A DNA stretch of 22,440 nucleotides, taken from NCBI RefSeq assembly GCF_002409645.1, contig NZ_DHNR01000003.1:5814-28253 (forward strand), read 5' to 3'. Under the pieces are notes generated by a model. It did not search any database, had not been told where the DNA came from, and saw only the letters and a list, made by a program, of their open reading frames with translations. Below are positions 1 through 7,738 of this stretch, piece after piece. The position numbers were made by a program, and so were the translations under genes. This DNA is from Acetobacter sp. UBA5411. GTDB lineage: Bacteria > Pseudomonadota > Alphaproteobacteria > Acetobacterales > Acetobacteraceae. Every line of letters begins with the position of its first letter. Position 1 is the stretch's first letter.

Positions 1-247
1 CATCATCATCGTCATCATCGTCCGCTACGATGTCGAGATCATCATCAACATCATCCTCGTCCGTCTTCGGCTTCGGAGCCTTTACCGGCGTAGCGGGAAC
101 GATCTCGCCTGTACGCTTGAGGCGAGGAACTTCAGCCGGCTGCTCAGTCCCGCATTTCGGGCAAACAGCGGGATCTTTGGTGAGGTCATAGAAACGCGCG
201 CCGCACGAGACGCAGACGCGTTTGGAACCGAGTTCGGGCTGGGCCAT
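1..247 (-). CDS. FYDLN-acid family zinc-ribbon protein (TIGR02300 type), partial at 3' end
   Basis: The first 82 codons are visible and the gene continues off the left edge. The protein opens MAQPELGSKRVCVSCGARFY and carries two CxxC pairs (CVSC and CPKC), which suggest a zinc ribbon. The FYDLTKDP stretch between them matches the FYDLN signature of the family. A basic linker follows, then a run of Asp/Glu encoded by the repeated gat/cat triplets at 1-60; this acidic tail is the other hallmark of the family. The start ATG at 247-245 has a weak purine-rich site (ACAGG) a few bases upstream. The function is unknown; the family is small, cytoplasmic and mostly alphaproteobacterial. By established synteny I would expect aroA and cmk/rpsA further left, but that is outside the window. 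The gene is transcribed away from the transglycosylase at 491. Confidence 0.9.
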   Translation of the reverse strand, partial: MAQPELGSKRVCVSCGARFYDLTKDPAVCPKCGTEQPAEVPRLKRTGEIVPATPVKAPKPKTDEDDVDDDLDIVADDDDDDD

Positions 248-477
248 ATGAAACCTGTCGAATTGTATTCGTGGCAGGGGACGCGAATCCCCGACGGTAT
301 ATGGTGCGACCTGAAGACCCGCACGCAATCTAAGGGCAGGCCACATGCCAGCTCAGACAGTATGCGTCAACCAAGGAAAAGACGTTCCCTGTGTCGCCGC
401 CGACTGGTTCGTCTCATTTTCGCCTTAATTTTCTATTGGCATACATAAGTGTAATGTTGGGATGCGTCCATTCTTTC
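248..477. promoter_or_regulatory. Divergent intergenic region, promoters not resolved
   Basis: No gene is supported here. The stretch separates two divergently transcribed genes and so should hold a promoter for each. The right part (about 410-455) is clearly AT-rich, but I found no pair of boxes with good spacing. A 5-bp hairpin (GGGGA at 277-281 with TCCCC at 288-292, 6-nt loop) lies in the presumed leader of the left gene. Confidence 0.4.
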
Positions 478-484
478 AAGGGGG
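478..484 (+). promoter_or_regulatory. Ribosome binding site that selects ATG 491 over GTG 488
   Basis: AAGGGGG lies 6 nt before ATG 491 but only 3 nt before the in-frame GTG at 488, so the ATG is the better start for the transglycosylase. Confidence 0.7.
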
Positions 485-490
485 CTCGTG

Positions 491-1681
491 ATGAGTCGGG
501 GGCAGGCTGTAATCTTTCGGTCCATGACGCTGGGGCTTATGCTTGGTCTGGCGGCATGCAGCGGCAGTTCACGGCCGGGCGGCAGTCCATCACAGTGGGG
601 GCGGGGAGATTATACTCCTCCCGGTCCGGCCAGTGATCCTTGGGGGCCGTATATCCGCGAGGCAGCCAATCGTTTCACAGTTCCCGAACAGTGGGTTCGG
701 GCCGTCATGCATCAGGAATCGGGCGGTCACGAATATCAGAATGGTCATCTGACCCGCTCAGGTTCAGGCGCAATGGGTCTTATGCAGTTGATGCCCGCCA
801 CATGGTCGGAGCTGGCGGCGGAGTTCGGGCTGGGCAATGATCCTTACGAACCGCACGACAACATCATGGCCGGGACCGGCTATATCCGTCAGCTTTACAA
901 TAAATTCGGCTCGCCGGGTTTTCTTGCTGCCTATAACGCCGGACCGGGTCGTCTGGAGCAGTATCTTGAAACAGGCGGCTCACTGCCGGATGAAACGGTC
1001 AATTACGTCGCCTCCATCAGCCCGAATCTTGGCGATGCTGTCCCGGCTGTGACGACGACAGCGTCCCCGGTTATGGTGGCGAGCGCTCGAACCGTACCAG
1101 CCTATACGGTCGCCCAGAACACAGTTGCTCAGAATACGGTCGTAACGGGGCCGGTTGCCCGTACGTCTGACGGCTGTCTGCGAAATGTTGACGCTGCTTA
1201 CGACCCGTCGAACTGTCTGGTCGATCGGGATGTGCCGCATGCTGATCCTGTAGCGCCAGTCGCGCCGCTCGCTCCGCCTCAACCGGCCGTGGAGGTGGCT
1301 TCGGCCCCTCCTGTCGCGGCAAGTCAGCAGGCATTGCCAGCGGAATTGGCCAGCTATGTCGAGCCTGCTTCAGCGCGAGCTGCTCCGGCCTATCGTCTGA
1401 CGCCAGTGGCTTATACGCGACCAGCGTCAAGTGGAGGCGGTTGGGCCGTGCAGGTTGGCGCTTTCTCATCCGGGTCTGATGCGAGAGTGGCTCTGGCGCA
1501 GGCGCAGGCCATTATCGGCAGAAAAGGTGACGCCAGTCCTGTGGTCACGAGAGTCTCGCCAACAGCCAAATCCCTCTATCGCGCCCGTCTGGTCGGATTT
1601 GCCGCGCAGGATGCGACAACGGCCTGTCGTATCCTCCACACGCATTCCGTGGCCTGCTTCGCTGTTCCGCAGTCCACCTGA
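491..1681 (+). CDS. Lipoprotein lytic transglycosylase with C-terminal SPOR domain
   Basis: This 396-residue protein would cleave peptidoglycan glycan strands, leaving 1,6-anhydro ends, from the periplasmic face of a membrane. It has a lipoprotein signal with lipobox LAAC (acylated Cys23). An SLT domain covers about residues 50-170, with the catalytic Glu76 in HQESGG, the GLMQLMP motif (96-102) and AYNAG (147-151), all standard for the family. A long Pro/Ala/Val-rich linker follows (about 175-310). A SPOR domain begins at GGWAVQVGAFSSG and runs to the C-terminus; SPOR domains bind denuded glycans at the division site, so a septal role is a reasonable inference. It stands alone ahead of truB, 115 nt away. 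I give no gene symbol because several SLT lipoprotein classes share these features. Confidence 0.9.
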   Translation: MSRGQAVIFRSMTLGLMLGLAACSGSSRPGGSPSQWGRGDYTPPGPASDPWGPYIREAANRFTVPEQWVRAVMHQESGGHEYQNGHLTRSGSGAMGLMQLMPATWSELAAEFGLGNDPYEPHDNIMAGTGYIRQLYNKFGSPGFLAAYNAGPGRLEQYLETGGSLPDETVNYVASISPNLGDAVPAVTTTASPVMVASARTVPAYTVAQNTVAQNTVVTGPVARTSDGCLRNVDAAYDPSNCLVDRDVPHADPVAPVAPLAPPQPAVEVASAPPVAASQQALPAELASYVEPASARAAPAYRLTPVAYTRPASSGGGWAVQVGAFSSGSDARVALAQAQAIIGRKGDASPVVTRVSPTAKSLYRARLVGFAAQDATTACRILHTHSVACFAVPQST

Positions 1682-1796
1682 CTCCCGGTGGCCTGATACA
1701 GGCCGTGCAGGCGTTGCGGTCTGGGCTGTGCTCGGCTAGACCCGCGCCTTTCCGGGGCCGATTTGTCCGGTCGCGGGACAATCGGGAGATGCAGGA
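1682..1796 (+). promoter_or_regulatory. Intergenic leader before truB with two hairpins
   Basis: Two perfect 6-bp hairpins are visible: GGCCTG/CAGGCC (1690-1704, 3-nt loop) and TTGTCC/GGACAA (1763-1781, 7-nt loop). Neither has a T-tract, so neither is a convincing terminator. The second lies directly before the truB ribosome site GGGAG at 1784-1788 and could influence its access; that is inference. Confidence 0.35.
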
Positions 1797-2720
1797 ATGG
1801 CGCGTAACCGTGTTCGCAAGGGGCGGCCTCTGGATGGCTGGCTGGTTATCGACAAACCAACCGGTATGACATCGACAGCAGTGGTCAGCATCCTCAAGCG
1901 CGCCTTCAATGCCCAGAAAGTCGGTCACGGTGGCACGCTTGATCCTCTTGCAACGGGTCTTCTGCCTATCGCCATGGGCGCTGCGACCAAGACGGTTCCC
2001 TACATTATGGATGGTACCAAGCGGTATCACTTCACTCTGAAACTGGGTGAGGCACGTGACAGCGACGACGCCGATGGCAATGTCACGGCGACCTCCGATG
2101 TGCGTCCGACAGACGAGCAGTTGCGGCAGGCAGCAGCCGACCTGACGGGCGATATCATGCAGGTGCCTCCTGTGTTCTCCGCCCTGAAAGTCGCGGGCGA
2201 GCGGGCCTATGACATGGCGCGCGATGGTCGTCCGCCGGAACTGCCGCCCCGTCCTGCTCGCATCGACCGTTTCGTGCTGATTGATCGTCCGGATGCCGAT
2301 CATGCCGTGTTTGAAGTTGAATCCGGCAAGGGCGTTTATATGCGTTCGTTGGCCCGCGATGTGGCTCTGGCCTGTGGAACAGTGGGGCATATTGCCGTTC
2401 TGCGCCGGTTGCGGGTCGGTTCTTTCACCGAGGCCGATGCGATTTCACTGGACAAAATCACCGAGAGCGCCGAAGAAGGCCCCGCTTCGCCGGAACTGCT
2501 TCTTCCGGTATCGACCGCGCTGGCCGACATCCCGGCGGTGGCCCTGATGCCTGATGAAGCGGCGCTTATCCGACATGGACAGGCTCTTGGTCTGATGGAT
2601 TTCATCGACCGTATCCCGGAAACGGGTCCGGATGACGTGGTCCGCATGATGGACGGGGAAGTGGTTTTGGGTCTGGGACGCCTTGATGAGGGGTGGCTCA
2701 AGCCTGTTCGTTTGCTTTGA
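1797..2720 (+). CDS. truB: tRNA pseudouridine(55) synthase TruB
   Basis: TruB converts U55 in the T-loop of tRNAs to pseudouridine in the cytoplasm. The 307-residue length is normal. The N-terminus shows the family KPTGMTS motif (20-26), then VGHGGTLDPLATGLLP with catalytic Asp49. KRYHFTLKLG and the VPPVFSALKVAGERAYD region follow, as in other TruB proteins. A SGKGVYMRSLARDVA block marks the end of the catalytic core, and the remaining residues form the C-terminal RNA-binding part. The start ATG has GGGAG at 1784-1788, 8 nt upstream. The gene is followed 15 nt later by rpsO and the two are surely cotranscribed. In many bacteria truB follows rbfA; here a peptidoglycan hydrolase precedes it. 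Confidence 0.97.
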   Translation: MARNRVRKGRPLDGWLVIDKPTGMTSTAVVSILKRAFNAQKVGHGGTLDPLATGLLPIAMGAATKTVPYIMDGTKRYHFTLKLGEARDSDDADGNVTATSDVRPTDEQLRQAAADLTGDIMQVPPVFSALKVAGERAYDMARDGRPPELPPRPARIDRFVLIDRPDADHAVFEVESGKGVYMRSLARDVALACGTVGHIAVLRRLRVGSFTEADAISLDKITESAEEGPASPELLLPVSTALADIPAVALMPDEAALIRHGQALGLMDFIDRIPETGPDDVVRMMDGEVVLGLGRLDEGWLKPVRLL

Positions 2721-2735
2721 GATTGGGAGACGACG

Positions 2736-3005
2736 ATGTCGATTACCGCAGAACGCCGCACGGCGCTGATTGAAGAATACCGCACAACCCCGACCGACAC
2801 AGGTTCGCCGGAAGTTCAGGTTGCGATCCTCACGGAGCGTATCAACAACCTGACCGAGCACCTGAAGACCCACGCGAAGGACTTCCATTCCCGTCGCGGT
2901 CTGCTGGTGATGGTTGGTAACCGTCGCGGCCTGCTCGACTACCTGAAGCGCAAGAGCCAGCAGCGTTACGAGACGCTGATCGGTCGTCTGGGTCTGCGTC
3001 GCTGA
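2736..3005 (+). CDS. rpsO: 30S ribosomal protein S15
   Basis: The 89-residue length is exactly that of bacterial S15, which binds 16S rRNA in the central domain and bridges to the 50S subunit. Recognisable blocks are the DTGSPEVQVAILTERI segment, the KDFHSRRGLL helix and the C-terminal LIGRLGLRR. The ribosome site GGGAG at 2725-2729 is 6 nt from the ATG and lies just after the truB stop, so translation is probably linked to truB. The gene's last codons and stop are covered by a 26-bp tandem duplication; the stop is in the first junction, so the protein itself is unaffected. An intrinsic terminator follows at 3107. Confidence 0.98.
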   Translation: MSITAERRTALIEEYRTTPTDTGSPEVQVAILTERINNLTEHLKTHAKDFHSRRGLLVMVGNRRGLLDYLKRKSQQRYETLIGRLGLRR

Positions 3006-3033
3006 TCGGTCGTCTGGGTCTGCGTCGCTGATC
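2974..3033 (+). repeat. 26-bp tandem duplication over the rpsO stop codon
   Basis: Two identical 26-bp units occupy 2974-2999 and 3000-3025, followed by 8 bases of a third (3026-3033). Each unit begins CGCTGATCGG and ends CTGCGT. The first copy encodes the conserved S15 tail IGRLGLR. The second is shifted out of frame by the 26-nt period and lies in the 3' untranslated region after the TGA at 3003-3005. Confidence 0.95.
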
Positions 3034-3106
3034 ACAGGGTCAGGCAAAAGGTGGAATGGCAGCCAATCTGCTGTTTTCCCTGCGCCGATAATCCTGTAAA
3101 GGTTCG

Positions 3107-3139
3107 CCCGGGGTTCCATTTTGGAGCCTCGGGTTTTTT
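3107..3139 (+). terminator. Rho-independent terminator after rpsO
   Basis: An 11-bp stem (3107-3117 with 3123-3133, two G-U pairs) has a 5-nt loop ATTTT and is followed directly by six T (3134-3139). This is a textbook terminator and should end most truB-rpsO transcripts before pnp. Confidence 0.9.
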
Positions 3140-3165
3140 GCGTCTGGATGGTCCGGACGTAAAGC
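3138..3165 (+). promoter_or_regulatory. Possible promoter for pnp
   Basis: TTGCGT (3138-3143) and TAAAGC (3160-3165) are separated by 16 nt. The match to sigma-70 boxes is only moderate. It is suggested mainly because a terminator separates pnp from rpsO, so a promoter is needed between 3140 and 3360. Confidence 0.25.
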
Positions 3166-3225
3166 TGCGCCGTTCCGCACGCGTGGAAGCCGGGCTGGCC
3201 ACGGCGTTTCAGGCCACATGGCGTT

Positions 3226-3241
3226 CTGACGTTTTCGTCAG
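3226..3241 (+). promoter_or_regulatory. Stem-loop in the pnp leader
   Basis: CTGACG and CGTCAG form a perfect 6-bp stem with a TTTT loop, about 120 nt before the pnp start. TGG (3219-3221) and CCA (3242-3244) could extend it across a 4-nt bulge. In E. coli the pnp leader is a double-stranded RNase III target used for autoregulation; an equivalent role here is only a guess. Confidence 0.35.
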
Positions 3242-3360
3242 CCACCATGCCGTCCGAGACGCTGTCTGCATCCGGTTTCTCAAACCCCGGGAATCACATG
3301 GCCGCTGTCAGGCCTGGACCGGGGCTGTCGCTGGGGATGGCCGAAAGGTTTGAAGTAAGA

Positions 3361-5508
3361 ATGTTCAATTATTTCCGTAAAGAAATTGAATGGGGCGGTC
3401 GCCCGCTGATCCTTGAGACCGGCAAGATCGCCCGTCAGGCAGACGGCGCTGTTGTTGTCACCTATGGCGAGACCGTTGTCCTGTGTACGGCCGTGGGTGC
3501 CAAGACCGTGAAGCCGGGACAGGATTTCTTCCCGCTGACCGTCAACTATCAGGAAAAGGCCTACGCTGCCGGTAAAATCCCGGGTGGTTTCTTCAAGCGT
3601 GAAGGTCGTCCGTCCGAAGCGGAAACACTCAACTCCCGCCTGATTGACCGTCCGATCCGTCCGCTGTTCCCGGAAGGGTTCCGCAACGAGGTTCAGGTCA
3701 TTACGACGGTCCTCAGCCATGACATGGAAAACGATCCGGCTATTCCGGCGCTGATCGGTGCATCGGCAGCGCTGACCCTGTCCGGTATCCCGTTCTTTGG
3801 TCCGGTTGCCGGCTGCCGTGTTGGTTATACCAACGGCGAATATGTGCTGAACCCGACCATTGACGAGACCAAGGAGTCCGATCTGGACCTCGTCGTCGCC
3901 GGTACGTCGGAAGGCGTGCTGATGGTGGAGTCGGAAGCCAGCGAACTGTCCGAAGCTGTCATGCTTGGTGCTGTGAACTTCGGTCACAAGGCGTTCCAGC
4001 CGGTTATTGATGCGATCATCGCGCTTGCCGAGCACGCTGCGAAAGCACCGTGGGAGATGGAAGGTCCGAGCAAGGAAGCCATCGCTCTTCGCAAGAAGGT
4101 CGATACGCTGGGCCGCAAGCTGCTCACAGCAGCTTACAAGGAGAAGGCCAAGCAGGCTCGTTATGAGAAAATTGCTGAGGCCAAGAAGACAGTCATCGAG
4201 AAGCTGACGGCTGCCGATCTGGACGCTGAGGCTGCCAAGCCAATGCTGAAGGACCTTGAGGCTGATATCGTGCGTAACGCGATCCTCAATACGGGTCTGC
4301 GTATCGACGGTCGTGATCTTGTCACGGTTCGTCCGATCGTCTCCGAAGTTGGTATTCTGCCGCGCGCTCACGGTTCCGCTCTCTTCACCCGTGGTGAGAC
4401 GCAGGCTCTCGTGATTGCAACGCTTGGTACGGGTCAGGACGAGCAGGTCATCGACGCGCTCGAAGGTGAATACCGCACCAACTTCATGCTGCACTACAAC
4501 TTCCCTCCGTTCTCAGTCGGTGAGTGTGGGCGCACAGGTTCGCCGGGTCGTCGTGAGATCGGTCATGGCAAGCTGGCATGGCGCGCCATCCACCCGCTGC
4601 TGCCGACGAAGGCCGAGTTCCCGTACACGATGCGTGTTGTGTCCGAGATCACGGAAAGCAACGGTTCGTCTTCCATGGCGACGGTCTGCGGTTCCTCTCT
4701 CGCCCTGATGGATGCCGGCGTTCCGCTGAAGCGTCCGGTCGCTGGTATTGCGATGGGTCTCATCAAGGAAGACAGCGGCTACGCCGTGCTGTCCGATATC
4801 CTTGGTGACGAAGATCACCTCGGCGACATGGACTTTAAGGTAGCGGGAACCGAAGCTGGTATCACCGCGTTGCAGATGGACATCAAGATCACATCCATCA
4901 CGCCGGAGATCATGGAAATCGCTCTGGAGCAGGCCCGTGGCGGTCGTCTCCACATTCTGGGCGAGATGTCCAAGGCGCTGACGGAAGGCCGTGCAGGCGT
5001 GTCCTCCACGGCGCCGAAGATCACCACGATGAGCGTGCCCAAGGAGAAGATCCGCGATGTGATCGGAACGGGCGGCAAGGTCATTCGTGAGATCGTCGAA
5101 TATTCCGGTGCGAAGGTCGATATCGGTGATGATGGCACGATCACCATTGCGGCATCGTCCGACGAGCAGGCTCAGAAGGCGATTGCCCGTATCAACGGCA
5201 TCGTGGCCGAGCCTGAAGTTGGTCGTATCTATGATGGCAAGGTTGTGAAGACGGCTGACTTTGGCGCATTTGTTAACTTCCTTGGCGCCAAGGACGGTCT
5301 GGTTCACATCTCCGAGCTGGCGCAGGGCCGCGTGGCCCGCACCACGGACGTGGTGAAGCAGGGCGACGCTGTGAAGGTAAAGGTCATCGGCTTTGATGAT
5401 CGTGGCAAGGTGAAGCTCTCGATGAGGGTTGTAGATCAGGCCACGGGTGCCGATATCACAGCGGATGTTGGCGAGAAGCCTGCACGCGCACCACGTCGCG
5501 AAGACTGA
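3361..5508 (+). CDS. pnp: Polyribonucleotide nucleotidyltransferase (PNPase)
   Basis: PNPase degrades RNA 3'-5' by phosphorolysis as a homotrimer and is a core part of mRNA decay. From ATG 3361 the protein has 715 residues, normal for the family, and starts MFNYFRKEIEWGGRPL. Domain order is RNase PH 1 (about 10-230), alpha-helical domain (about 240-310), RNase PH 2 (about 320-540), KH (about 555-615, GTGG loop at 569-572) and S1 (about 618-690, DGKVVKTADFGAFV). The GDEDHLGDMDFKV motif gives metal-binding Asp485 and Asp491, equivalent to E. coli Asp486/Asp492. The frame is open for another 38 codons upstream (to 3247), but that extension is not family-like. The ribosome site before 3361 is weak (GAAGTAAG). 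Confidence 0.97.
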   Translation: MFNYFRKEIEWGGRPLILETGKIARQADGAVVVTYGETVVLCTAVGAKTVKPGQDFFPLTVNYQEKAYAAGKIPGGFFKREGRPSEAETLNSRLIDRPIRPLFPEGFRNEVQVITTVLSHDMENDPAIPALIGASAALTLSGIPFFGPVAGCRVGYTNGEYVLNPTIDETKESDLDLVVAGTSEGVLMVESEASELSEAVMLGAVNFGHKAFQPVIDAIIALAEHAAKAPWEMEGPSKEAIALRKKVDTLGRKLLTAAYKEKAKQARYEKIAEAKKTVIEKLTAADLDAEAAKPMLKDLEADIVRNAILNTGLRIDGRDLVTVRPIVSEVGILPRAHGSALFTRGETQALVIATLGTGQDEQVIDALEGEYRTNFMLHYNFPPFSVGECGRTGSPGRREIGHGKLAWRAIHPLLPTKAEFPYTMRVVSEITESNGSSSMATVCGSSLALMDAGVPLKRPVAGIAMGLIKEDSGYAVLSDILGDEDHLGDMDFKVAGTEAGITALQMDIKITSITPEIMEIALEQARGGRLHILGEMSKALTEGRAGVSSTAPKITTMSVPKEKIRDVIGTGGKVIREIVEYSGAKVDIGDDGTITIAASSDEQAQKAIARINGIVAEPEVGRIYDGKVVKTADFGAFVNFLGAKDGLVHISELAQGRVARTTDVVKQGDAVKVKVIGFDDRGKVKLSMRVVDQATGADITADVGEKPARAPRRED

Positions 5509-5534
5509 GACCTCCCAAGGTCTGAACTGGGGGC

Positions 5535-5572
5535 GGGCGTTGCGACTCTCCGGTCGTAACGCCCGTTTCTCT
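5535..5572 (+). terminator. Rho-independent terminator after pnp
   Basis: A 12-bp stem (5535-5546 with 5553-5564, one G-U pair) has a 6-nt loop TCTCCG and is followed by GTTTCTCT. It is strong, with a slightly interrupted T-tract. Confidence 0.85.
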
Positions 5573-5644
5573 ATGGCGCCTGAAGCGGCATCGGGTTAAG
5601 AGCGCCCATGTTTGCGGCACGAACAGGGACGATGACGGAACAGC

Positions 5645-7063
5645 ATGAAGTCTATTAACGCAGTTAGGTTGGGGGGCGCTGAAGTCCTGCCTCTCGTTGA
5701 GGGTGGAAAAGGTGTTTCCGTTTCGACGGGTGAATCCGCCGGAGCTTGGGCCGCTGCTGGCGGTGCTGGCACGATCTCTGTCGTCAACGCGGATAGCTAT
5801 GATGAGAACGGCAATGTCGTTCCCCAGATTTACAAGGGGCGCACGCGCAGGGAGCGTCAGGAAGAACTGATCGACTATGCCATCAAGGGTGGCATTGCTC
5901 AGGCGAAAATCGCGCACGAGCGTTCAGGCGGCAAAGGTCGCATCCACGCTAATATTCTTTGGGAAATGGGCGGCTCGGAACGGGTGATCGAAGGCGTCAT
6001 GGAAGGCGCCAAAGGCCTCATTCACGGTCTGACCTGTGGCGCGGGCATGCCCTATCGCCTGTCCGAAATAGCCGCGAAGTTTGGCGTCCACTATTACCCG
6101 ATCGTCTCCTCAGCACGGGCGTTCAACGCGCTATGGAAGCGGGCCTACAGCAAGGCGGCCGAGCTTCTTGGTGGCGTGGTCTATGAGGATCCGTGGCGGG
6201 CGGGGGGGCATAACGGCCTGTCCAACACAGAAAATCCGCTGATGCCGGAAGACCCATATCCCCGCGTGCTCGCATTGCGGAAGCTGATGCGGACGTTCGG
6301 GCTGGGTGACACCCCCATCATCATGGCGGGCGGTGTGTGGTGGCTCGAGGAATGGCAGGACTGGATCGACAATCCTGAACTGGGACCGATTGTTTTCCAG
6401 TTTGGTACACGGCCTCTGCTCACGCAGGAAAGCCCCATTCCGGATGCCTGGAAAGCACGGTTGCTGACCCTGAAGAAAGGCGATGTTTACCTCAATCGCT
6501 TTTCGCCCACCGGATTTTATTCTTCTGCCGTAAACAACAGCTTTATGCAGGAACTGCGTGAGCGTTCGGAACGTCAGGTTGCCTATTCGTCGGAGCCGCT
6601 GGGTGAATTGGTGGCCCGGTATGGCGTCGGCGCTCGCAAGCGGGAAGTCTTCGTGACGGAAGCGGATCTGCTGCACATCAAGGGCTGGGAAGCAGCGGGC
6701 TTCACGGAGGCCATGCGTACGCCGGATTCGACCCTGATTTTCGTGACGCCTGAGCGCGCAAAGGAAATTCTGGCCGATCAGGTGGCCTGCATGGGCTGTC
6801 TGTCTGAATGTCGCTTCTCCAACTGGAGCCAGCGTCCGCCGGAGTACAGCAACGGACGCAGGGCCGATCCCCGGTCATTCTGCATTCAGAAAACCCTCCA
6901 GACGATCTCGCATGCTGAGGGGCCGGATCAGGCTGAAATTGCTGACCACAACCTGATGTTTGGTGGCACCAACGCTTGGCGCTTTGCGACGGACCCATTC
7001 TATTCGAATGGCTTCGTTCCTACGGTGAAGCAGCTTATCGAACGGATCATGACCGGGCGCTGA
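5645..7063 (+). CDS. Nitronate monooxygenase-like FMN flavoprotein
   Basis: This 472-residue protein resembles the nitronate monooxygenase/2-nitropropane dioxygenase group: FMN-binding TIM barrels that oxidise nitronates or act as enoyl reductases. The family pattern includes a Gly-rich N-terminus (TGESAGAWAAAGGAGTISV), RIHANIL, GLTCGAGMP, YYPIVSSARAF, the AGGHNGL motif with the probable catalytic His189, and IIMAGGVWW, a phosphate-binding strand followed by FQFGTRPLLT. It is longer than typical members (about 320-380). The extra C-terminal part carries Cys382-x2-Cys385-x3-Cys389 and Cys413, which could bind a metal or Fe-S cluster. The start has only GGA 4 nt upstream. It follows the pnp terminator and precedes lolA by 33 nt, so those two may share a transcript. 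The true substrate is unknown. Confidence 0.8.
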   Translation: MKSINAVRLGGAEVLPLVEGGKGVSVSTGESAGAWAAAGGAGTISVVNADSYDENGNVVPQIYKGRTRRERQEELIDYAIKGGIAQAKIAHERSGGKGRIHANILWEMGGSERVIEGVMEGAKGLIHGLTCGAGMPYRLSEIAAKFGVHYYPIVSSARAFNALWKRAYSKAAELLGGVVYEDPWRAGGHNGLSNTENPLMPEDPYPRVLALRKLMRTFGLGDTPIIMAGGVWWLEEWQDWIDNPELGPIVFQFGTRPLLTQESPIPDAWKARLLTLKKGDVYLNRFSPTGFYSSAVNNSFMQELRERSERQVAYSSEPLGELVARYGVGARKREVFVTEADLLHIKGWEAAGFTEAMRTPDSTLIFVTPERAKEILADQVACMGCLSECRFSNWSQRPPEYSNGRRADPRSFCIQKTLQTISHAEGPDQAEIADHNLMFGGTNAWRFATDPFYSNGFVPTVKQLIERIMTGR

Positions 7064-7081
7064 CCGGCAATTGGTGAAATG

Positions 7082-7087
7082 AAGAGG
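7082..7087 (+). promoter_or_regulatory. Ribosome binding site for the preferred lolA start
   Basis: AAGAGG lies 9 nt before ATG 7097. The earlier in-frame ATG at 7079 has only GGTG 2 nt away, which is too close, so 7097 is preferred. Confidence 0.55.
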
Positions 7088-7096
7088 CTCTGGACC

Positions 7097-7738
7097 ATGC
7101 TCTTTCGACAGAAAAGCACTACTCTACTGCGAGCTGTTTTTCTGGCTGGCGGCATGGTCATGGCCTCTTCGATGTCATTGTGCAGTGTGGCTCATGCGCA
7201 GACCACACTCTCGCCTGTCGATCAGGGGTGGGTCGCCCGTGTTCAGGATACCATGAACGCCGTCACCACCATGAAGGGGCGTTTCGAACAGATTGCGCCG
7301 GATGGCCAGCGTACGACCGGCACTGTCTGGCTGGCTCGACCAGGGCGGATGCGGTTCGAGTATGACAAGCCAAGTCCGCTTCTACTGGTTGCAAATGACG
7401 GCAAGGTCGTTTTTCGTGATACACAACTTGATCAGACCACGGAAATCCCGCTGGAGCGCACTCCATTGGGGTTGCTGCTCAGTGAGCATGTCTCACTCTC
7501 GGGTGATGTGACTGTCACCAGCTTTCAGCGCCAGAATGGTACGCTTCAGATATCAGCCGTTCGCACCGCCTCTCCGGGGGAAGGAACGTTGATCATGCTG
7601 TTGTCTGAACAGCCTTTGGGCTTGCAGGGCTGGACCGTTATTGATGCGCAGGGCAGGCAGACAAGGGTGGCGCTGTCTGACGTGAAACAGGGTGTGAAGG
7701 TTTCAGACTTTTTGTTCGCATTGCCTCGTGAGAACTGA
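7097..7738 (+). CDS. lolA: LolA-type periplasmic lipoprotein carrier
   Basis: LolA carries lipoproteins across the periplasm from the LolCDE (or LolF) complex to the outer membrane. From ATG 7097 the protein has 213 residues. A Sec signal peptide (basic start MLFRQK, hydrophobic core, cleavage site VAHA|QT near residue 34) precedes the mature part. The family core is clear: MNAVTTMKGRFEQIAPDGQ, then TGTVWLARPGRMRFEYDKP, LLLVANDGKVVFRDTQL and RTPLGLLL, the half-barrel that holds the lipid. An upstream start at 7079 would add six residues (MKRLWT). It follows the flavoprotein gene by 33 nt. Alphaproteobacterial LolA proteins are divergent, so the lolA name is by family rather than by proof of function. 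No clear terminator follows. Confidence 0.88.
   Translation: MLFRQKSTTLLRAVFLAGGMVMASSMSLCSVAHAQTTLSPVDQGWVARVQDTMNAVTTMKGRFEQIAPDGQRTTGTVWLARPGRMRFEYDKPSPLLLVANDGKVVFRDTQLDQTTEIPLERTPLGLLLSEHVSLSGDVTVTSFQRQNGTLQISAVRTASPGEGTLIMLLSEQPLGLQGWTVIDAQGRQTRVALSDVKQGVKVSDFLFALPREN

Noticed and set aside
1..60. cat/gat triplet repeats, considered as a repeat array or CRISPR
   Set aside because: They encode the acidic tail of the FYDLN protein and are ordinary codon repeats.
277..292. T-arm-like GGGGACGCGAATCCCC, considered as part of a tRNA
   Set aside because: The loop is not TTCRANY, and no acceptor, D or anticodon arms are found around it.
1690..1704. GGCCTG/CAGGCC hairpin as terminator of the transglycosylase gene
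   Set aside because: It has only 6 bp and no T-tract.
1545..2390. 281-codon minus-strand frame across the transglycosylase end and truB
   Set aside because: It is antisense to truB with no family features.
3247..3360. 38-codon N-terminal extension of pnp from ATG 3247
   Set aside because: The extension has no PNPase character, and the conserved protein begins at MFNYF (3361). It lies in the leader that also holds the hairpin.
3280..4494. 404-codon open frame antisense to pnp
   Set aside because: It is the mirror of the strongly biased codon use of pnp and shows no recognisable motif.
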